Origin: Bryum argenteum
Taxonomy: Eukaryota > Streptophyta > Bryopsida > Bryales > Bryaceae
Assembly (NCBI GenBank): GCA_037043015.1
Contig: CM073330.1
Span: 9,566,512 to 9,630,511, forward strand
Direction of reading: 5' to 3'
Length of the DNA: 64,000 nucleotides
Shown here piece after piece: positions 58,701 to 64,000 of the stretch (position 1 is the stretch's first letter; the number at the start of each line of letters is the position of its first letter). A model generated the notes under the pieces. The model worked only from the letters and a program-made list of their open reading frames with translations. It had not been told where the DNA came from and ran no database searches. The position numbers and the translations under genes were made by a program.

Positions 58701-58865
58701 AAAAACTACATACTTAGACACGTTTTCAACTCAGACACCTAGAAATAGGAATTTGAATACCTTTGTTTCAAATTTTCTACCGAAGGTGGTTTCTTAGACC
58801 CTCAAAAAGACTAGTTACCCTTTCCTTGGGGCCTAGAAGTAAGGATCAGCGGTAATCAGTGGGCA

Positions 58866-59210
58866 AGGCACCACAAGCCTTGGCTTGGTGGTTAAGGCTT
58901 AGGCCCCCAATGAGGACGTCGTGGGTTCTATTCCCCATGCCGGCGTGGTGCTCACCACTATAGTCCGCCCAACTATTGTGGGGGGTCTTTGGACCTTGTT
59001 GTATGGGTACCTCAAAGCCCTTTGGGGGGATACTATGTCAAGTATCTTCAAGGCATTAGTAACTAGGCTAGAAACTAGCGTAGTTATAGTGTCCACCCTC
59101 AAGAGGGGGAAGTACTATTGTTCCAATTTCCCCTTGTCCGGTGGCCATTGGGATAGTAGCATTACGAACGGACACTTCATTCACGCTGGTCCCTTTCTAT
59201 CTATCTATCT
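58866..59210 (+). mobile_element. tRNA-derived SINE
   Basis: An A box TGGCTTGGTGG (58881-58891) and a B box GGTTCTATTCC (58924-58934), about 33 bases apart, have the layout of a Pol III tRNA promoter. The surrounding sequence does not fold as a functional tRNA and runs into an unrelated body. The unit ends near a short CTAT repeat (about 59195-59208), a common SINE tail. About 345 bp; the exact ends are not certain. Confidence 0.7.
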
Positions 59211-59439
59211 CATCATTGGGCATGAGCTCCAAGTCACTCCGCTGGCGCTAGTATCACGGTGGATAAGATATTCAACTTCCTGCACCGAAGTCCATGATGC
59301 AGGAATCAGTGACGATCACATGGAATCCCAGTACGTCGAATTTCAATCATACTCTTAACACACAACAGATTCTTTAGAGTAATTTGACTTTTGAGGACAA
59401 GAGTGAGACTTCCGAAGTCGTTTGTCAGTAATTTTGGGA

Positions 59440-59520
59440 AGCCCCGAAGCGCAGGACTCGAACCTCGAGATTCGGGCATGAAAATGATCTTTTATTCGGC
59501 AACCGCCTCACTCACTTAGA
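59440..59520 (-). other. Pol III B-box-like site, possible second SINE head
   Basis: The minus strand has GGTTCGAGTCC (59464-59454), a textbook B box, with a weaker A-box-like GTGAGTGAGGCGG upstream at about 59514-59502. The sequence does not form a convincing tRNA cloverleaf, so this is more likely a SINE remnant than a tRNA gene. Confidence 0.4.
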
Positions 59521-59719
59521 ATCTGCACTTGTTCAACAATGCAACGGTATCCAAATAAAATGGTTCTTCACGATGAACTTAGGAGGTACATAATAGCTCC
59601 GAAGCTTGATTTCATTCTAGACTGTGTCAATCTAGGAACACCTACAAGCTATTCCAATTTTCAGTACCCATAATAAATTACAGAAAGGCTCAGGCATGAT
59701 GATTCCGGGCGCCTTTAAA

Positions 59720-59992
59720 AGAGTGCTACCAGCGTTTCTCGGAGCCCCATCCCCAATGGGATTTTTTTTCAAAATCTCATCAACCAACGGGATTTTCCTT
59801 CAAAATCCCATCAGCCAATGGGATTTTTTCTTCAGAACCCCTAGAATTTTCCATTAGTCCCATTTTTGATAAATTTTAATTAATAAATAAGGCATGCGGC
59901 CCCAGATTACTCCTTGGCATATGAAGCCTAAACATTTAAAATTTAGGGGCTCTTTACCCTCCCTCCCTTGCCCCCGAGAAACGCTCGTAGCA
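59720..59992. mobile_element. MITE with internal tandem repeat
   Basis: Ends GTGCTACCAGCGTTTCTCGG (59724) and CCGAGAAACGCTCGTAGCAC (to about 59992) are inverted repeats with one mismatch. Inside lie 2.7 copies of a ~31-bp unit (CCAATGGGATTTTTTTTCAA and near, 59754-59840). I could not define a target duplication. Confidence 0.65.
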
Positions 59993-60497
59993 CTGATTTA
60001 CAGTGATAATTCCACTGGGTGTAGGCTTCATCGTACTCTGCCCATGGCACAAGAAATGCTCACTGTTGACTTCATTACAAGCTTTGCCAAATTCGCACCA
60101 TTATTGAGCAGTCCTCCTTAAAAGCTAGCAGCAATTAAGTCGGTCGTATTGTAGATTAGGAGTGGAGCCATATAATTCTGTTGATCCCAATTCAAACCTA
60201 ATCATCGTCGAGAGAGTAGAAGCGGTGGCGTATCAGGGGGGGGGGGCATCCTGAGCGCAATGTCGGTGACTGGTGCTGTTGTTAAAATTGACGTTGTCGG
60301 TAAGTTAGGCCGTAGTGTGTCCGAGCTATCCAGCGGATCCGACATGGAAGAACACCATGAGCGCAGATGAGTTGCAGATGCACAAGCAATTAAAGAGGTA
60401 TGAGTTGCGATGGTCTGGAACCTTCAAGCAAGGAACCAAAGTCCTGATTCACAAGCAACTCACGGCCGTTCCAAATGCCATACTGTAAGCTGTAAAG

Positions 60498-62140
60498 ATG
60501 ACGGTAACGAGAGCTCGCCAGTCCAACTCTCGAGGCGTCTACGACGTCGGCATGGTTCTAACCCTCGGATTTCGCCATCCGTATGATGAAGCGATGATGG
60601 AAGGAGGAGGAAGAGGAGCTTCTTACGAAGTTAAGATCGTTGGAAATGGAAACTTTCATGAAGCAACACGGGAGACTCCGCAAGTATCCAAAGCCCAAGA
60701 CCAACTTGACTAATCTCCGTGGAGTCACGGAGAAAATATACTTTGACAGGATTACGATCCACGCGGTCGCCGATGTGCCATTTAAGTACGCGATAAACGC
60801 CAATGTTGCGAGCGTGTTCCCGACTCTAGCACCTGATGTTGTTGAAGGAAAGCTCTGGAGCAAGGACAAAGATGTGGATCGATGTTAGTTTCCAGGTCTC
60901 CGTGGATTGCTTCTTGAGCCAATTCAGGTGAGGGGACGAATTACAGCCCCTTCGCAGAGCTTGAAGTTCCCGCTGCTAAAAACAGTTGCTTTGTTGCATA
61001 ATCGCTTGCTACCTGTATATGATCAGTCACACAAGATGGACGACAATGAATTTGTGACTCCTGTCGATTGCTTGAAGTTTCTGCGAGTGTGATAACTTGC
61101 CATTGAACAGGAAAGCAAGATTTCGGGATTGTAATAACGTGACAATTTCCAGTGACCTTCACGGCGACACACAGATCGGCAGTGGTAAGTCACATCCAAA
61201 GTCTGCGTGGGGATTGTGCAAGACGAAATCCGCATATTTTAATTCGATTGATCCCGCATATTTCAATCCGATCACCTTCAAATCAGTCGCGGAAGGCCAT
61301 ACACAGGGGATTGCGCAAGACGACTTCGGAGACGCTATATAAAGCAAGAATCAGCTCGAGTATGTGTACATGAAGGTGGAAGCTCCACAGGCGAAGTTTA
61401 CTCTGAAAAAACTGAAGAAGAGAAGCACAAATCCGAGTGGTGAAAACTGGCAGGACGTGGAGTTCATGGTCTTCTAAGATCTCCCAAGCTCGGCGGAAAC
61501 TCAAATGTCTTTCCGCCTGCAAAATTTCTCAGCATCTTCACTCGCGGTTCATTCATTGACATGCAAAGCGTATGATCAACTACAACACCATGGCGCAAGT
61601 GTGACGGGAGTAGGTGTGACCAGCTCGACGGTGCAAACTTTATCGCAAGATGGAATCACAAACGTGAGCAGCACCATGTATTACAATATTGGACTCACGA
61701 CGCAGCAGGGTGACGATGAACCATTCGGATCATCGTCGAACCGAATAGCGGGGGAAGGGATCTACGACCCCAACACAGGGAAGCTCTGTTTGATCGGATG
61801 TCGAGCATTGGTCGATAAAATTGATCGTGAAATGTTCTGCGCCATCCAGCTGCCACGGACAGGCTCCAGTGATACTCTCAAAGGCACCTTGAAAAGCCCA
61901 CGCTCACCAACGGATCCGCTCTACTTCAAGCTGGAGTCTTTCTCCGGATTCAAGAACCAGGTAGCAAATTCGCTATGGCGAGTGAACCTAAAAATCGTAC
62001 TAAGCAAGCTCATGCTCTCCCTCACCGTAGTGTTCCTCCTTCACCAAGTGCGCCCCAGCAAACGCTACGAAACACTTGAGCTTCGCCATGCATGCAAGTC
62101 CTCATTGCGAGGTGTACGAATGCCAAGTCCCATCAAATAA
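60498..62140 (+). pseudogene. DUF2921-like protein, degraded
   Basis: Plus-strand pieces in shifting frames (60498-60713, 60640-60888, 61097-61342, 61505-62140) look like one decayed protein. The last piece holds AGEGIYDPNTGKLCLIGCR near 61760, then GTLKSPRSPTDPLYFKLE. This matches the layout of plant DUF2921 proteins (GEGVYD, TG.LCMVGCR, then a DPLYF-type segment), which are large, often membrane-anchored proteins of poorly known role. Frames change at least twice, and the N-terminal and C-terminal regions of a normal family member are missing. An 11-base G run lies upstream at about 60236-60246. The assignment rests on one strong motif region. Confidence 0.5.
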
Positions 62141-62674
62141 TCAGCATCACAGAAAGCATGTAGTGTGGATAAATGGATTAAATCAATCCTTCCAAGTTCT
62201 GTTGTTCTTCAGGCAGAGGAATTGTACACCGCTGGGGCATTTGATTTCAATTTGCCTCAGTTTCAGCTCCCGTGGCAATTGCAGGCACGTTGCCATTTCT
62301 AACATCTGGTACCAATTAACAAATTTCTGTCCACGCTCACGTTCTTTTGTTGAACTCTTTTGGAATGCTCTGATTTGCATTCCAAAATGCACATCGACGG
62401 ACCATCACACGTGACGAAGCCCCGACGGTGTGAAGATGCACGCACGATGTCTTCACGACCATTTTGCGGCAATCAGTTCGAACAGGATGAAAAATCTTCA
62501 GAAAATGAAATAAGATAAAAAGTTGAAATATAGAAGCTACGAGCGCATGGAAATGTGTCCCGTATATACTTTCCTCTTTATCGACATGGTTCTTTGATTT
62601 TGTTTCTTCATAATGTACAGTACCCTCCAATGTACTGTACAGTATCCTCCAGATGATTTACGAATTCAGCAGAG
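62141..62674. other. Intergenic with short GTACAGTA palindromes
   Basis: Repeated GTACAGTANCCTCCA lies around 62618-62655, including the palindrome TACTGTACAGTA. No gene is seen. Confidence 0.45.
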
Positions 62675-63545
62675 GGACTGTTTTCCCATCACCTTTGAAC
62701 ATTGCCTGTGCACTCAAAAATGATCCAATTTCAAAACCGTAAAGTGCGTCGCAAGCGTAATAAAGATTGCCAGATCTTATATACAATTATACACATTCAT
62801 CAATGAAAGGATTATAAATTATTACAAACACTTCACACACTATGCACAAACAAGTGTTGCCATTCTTTGCTTCAATTTGAATGTTCATTCTAGCTTGCAA
62901 ATTTGAAATGAGCTTGAAAATTTATTCTTTAGATACTATAGCTCATTCTTGATGCAGAAGTTGTATCACTTTCACTTCATACTACAATTTGGAGCAAGTT
63001 TTAAATAGTCTTGATATTTGAAGAATTTCTATTGAAGCTTGTAAAAGCCCTCTCCGCACCTTTACAATGCCGCACTAGAAAGTGAAGTGTGGTACATGAC
63101 AAAATTGAGTAATATCTCTTATGCATTAATTACTAAGCTCAAATATGTCTACTATTCTTGCCGATTTTAAGGGATGACTTATCAATCTGCTATGACTGCT
63201 ATGCAATATCTTTTCAAAAATTGCTCCACACCACAACACAAGGGAAAGAGATACAAAACATGCATCACAAATTAGCTTTAGTATCTAAGGAACAAAGTTT
63301 CAAACTCATTTCAAATTTGTGAGCTAGAATGAACATTCAAATTGAAGCAAAGAATGATAACACTTGTTTGTGCATAGTGTGTGAAGTGTTTGTAGTCCTT
63401 TATATTCCTTTCATTGATGAATGTGTAACTATAATTGTATTGAAGATCTAGTAGTCTTCATTGCAAATGCGACGCACTTTACGGTTTTGAAATTGGATTA
63501 TTTTTTAGTACACAAGCAATGTTCAAAGTTGAAGGGAAAACTATT
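62675..63545. mobile_element. Foldback element
   Basis: Inverted arms at about 62680-63015 and 63195-63545. They share GTTTTCCC/GGGAAAAC outer ends, CCTTTGAACATTGC with its complement, a long AAACCGTAAAGTGCGTCGCA stretch and a GAATGTTCATTCTAGCT stretch. The arms are imperfect and leave about 180 bp of centre. It has no coding capacity. Confidence 0.75.
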
Positions 63546-63549
63546 CATC

Positions 63550-63775
63550 CCCCCTTCACTTCTTCTTTGCTCCTAATTTCATGTTTCATATTCCTTGTCC
63601 CTTTGCCTCCTTGTTATATTCTCAAGATCTAATAAACTCTTAATACAATCAAATACCACTTATCGAAACTCTTCAAAATCTTTAAAACTCTTTATACCAT
63701 GTATACATAACCAAATGATGATGACCATGACCATGCATTGCCAAGGACAGACAAACATAGAAATCCCAAATCATG
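63550..63775 (-). repeat. Inverted copy of the 22-24 kb repeat
   Basis: On the minus strand it reads GGTCATGGTCATCATCATTT, then GGTATAAAGAGTTTTAAAG, then the TTATTAGATCT and GGAACAAGGAATATGAAACA-like stretches, matching the heads at 22.36, 22.96 and 23.88 kb. Confidence 0.75.
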
Positions 63776-64000
63776 TTCTTTTATATATAGAGATCAAAAT
63801 TACTTCTACATGGATGTTTTCACATAAGTATGATCTTACTATATCTACCAACAAGTACCCACTTGGAAGTTTTTTAATCCATCTAAATTTGGTATTAGAT
63901 ATGTAATATTGATTCTAAGCCAAAAGTACAAAATTACTACATGAATCTGCACAAGTCTTATACTGGATCATTGTAATATCAACATTCAAATTCTTGTAGT

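Noticed and set aside
59440-59520. A tRNA gene on the minus strand
   Set aside because: Only the B box is good; the acceptor and anticodon arms do not pair, so a SINE remnant is more likely.

Overview
This 64 kb window looks like nuclear DNA of a land plant. It carries spliced GT-AG genes, a RING-H2 ATL-type ubiquitin ligase, ankyrin/PGG membrane proteins, a DUF2921-like relic, and a Ty3/gypsy element without a chromodomain whose primer site resembles tRNA-Asp. Short introns and a ParB-methyltransferase-type gene hint at a non-seed plant, but I cannot name the species. Most of the window is low in GC and rich in repeats. Only four protein-coding loci look intact: the ATL gene, one ankyrin/PGG gene, one unrecognised seven-exon gene, and the gag-pol/ORF3 pair of the retrotransposon (its gag start is broken).

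Layout: 1-1.4 kb is a minisatellite with a higher-order repeat. The 2.1-19.5 kb interval holds a multi-exon gene with an N-terminal ParB-like domain and a C-terminal DNA methyltransferase fold (motif IV before motif I). It is split by a 13.2 kb LTR retrotransposon (5652-18843, minus orientation, 5-bp target duplication GTACG). Removing the insert joins the two halves in frame. The gene also carries internal stop codons and at least one frameshift, so it is dead. A GC-rich patch at 20.5-21.6 kb holds another broken mobile-element-like protein. At 22.3-24.5 kb lies a purine-rich repeat array with a nested MITE and a (TA)n tract.

The 25.1-27.9 kb interval contains an unrecognised seven-exon minus-strand gene (541 aa, all splice phases agree), flanked by inverted repeat copies that suggest it may be cargo of a DNA transposon. 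A protein-kinase-like pseudogene and a second protein fragment lie at 30-32.3 kb. A strong nested hairpin follows at 32.82 kb. From 33 to 41 kb I see old repeats, including a TTAA-bounded element.

The 41.98-45.06 kb interval is a five-exon ATL gene (550 aa) whose upstream region is a minisatellite ending next to the start codon. The 46.6-57.9 kb interval is a large imperfect inverted duplication carrying two head-to-head ankyrin/PGG genes; the left copy is frameshifted and the right is intact. Later insertions into one arm can be read against the other arm, giving empty sites for a TTAA-specific MITE and a second small TIR element. The last 6 kb holds a tRNA-derived SINE, a MITE, a DUF2921-like pseudogene, a foldback element, and an inverted copy of the 22-24 kb repeat.
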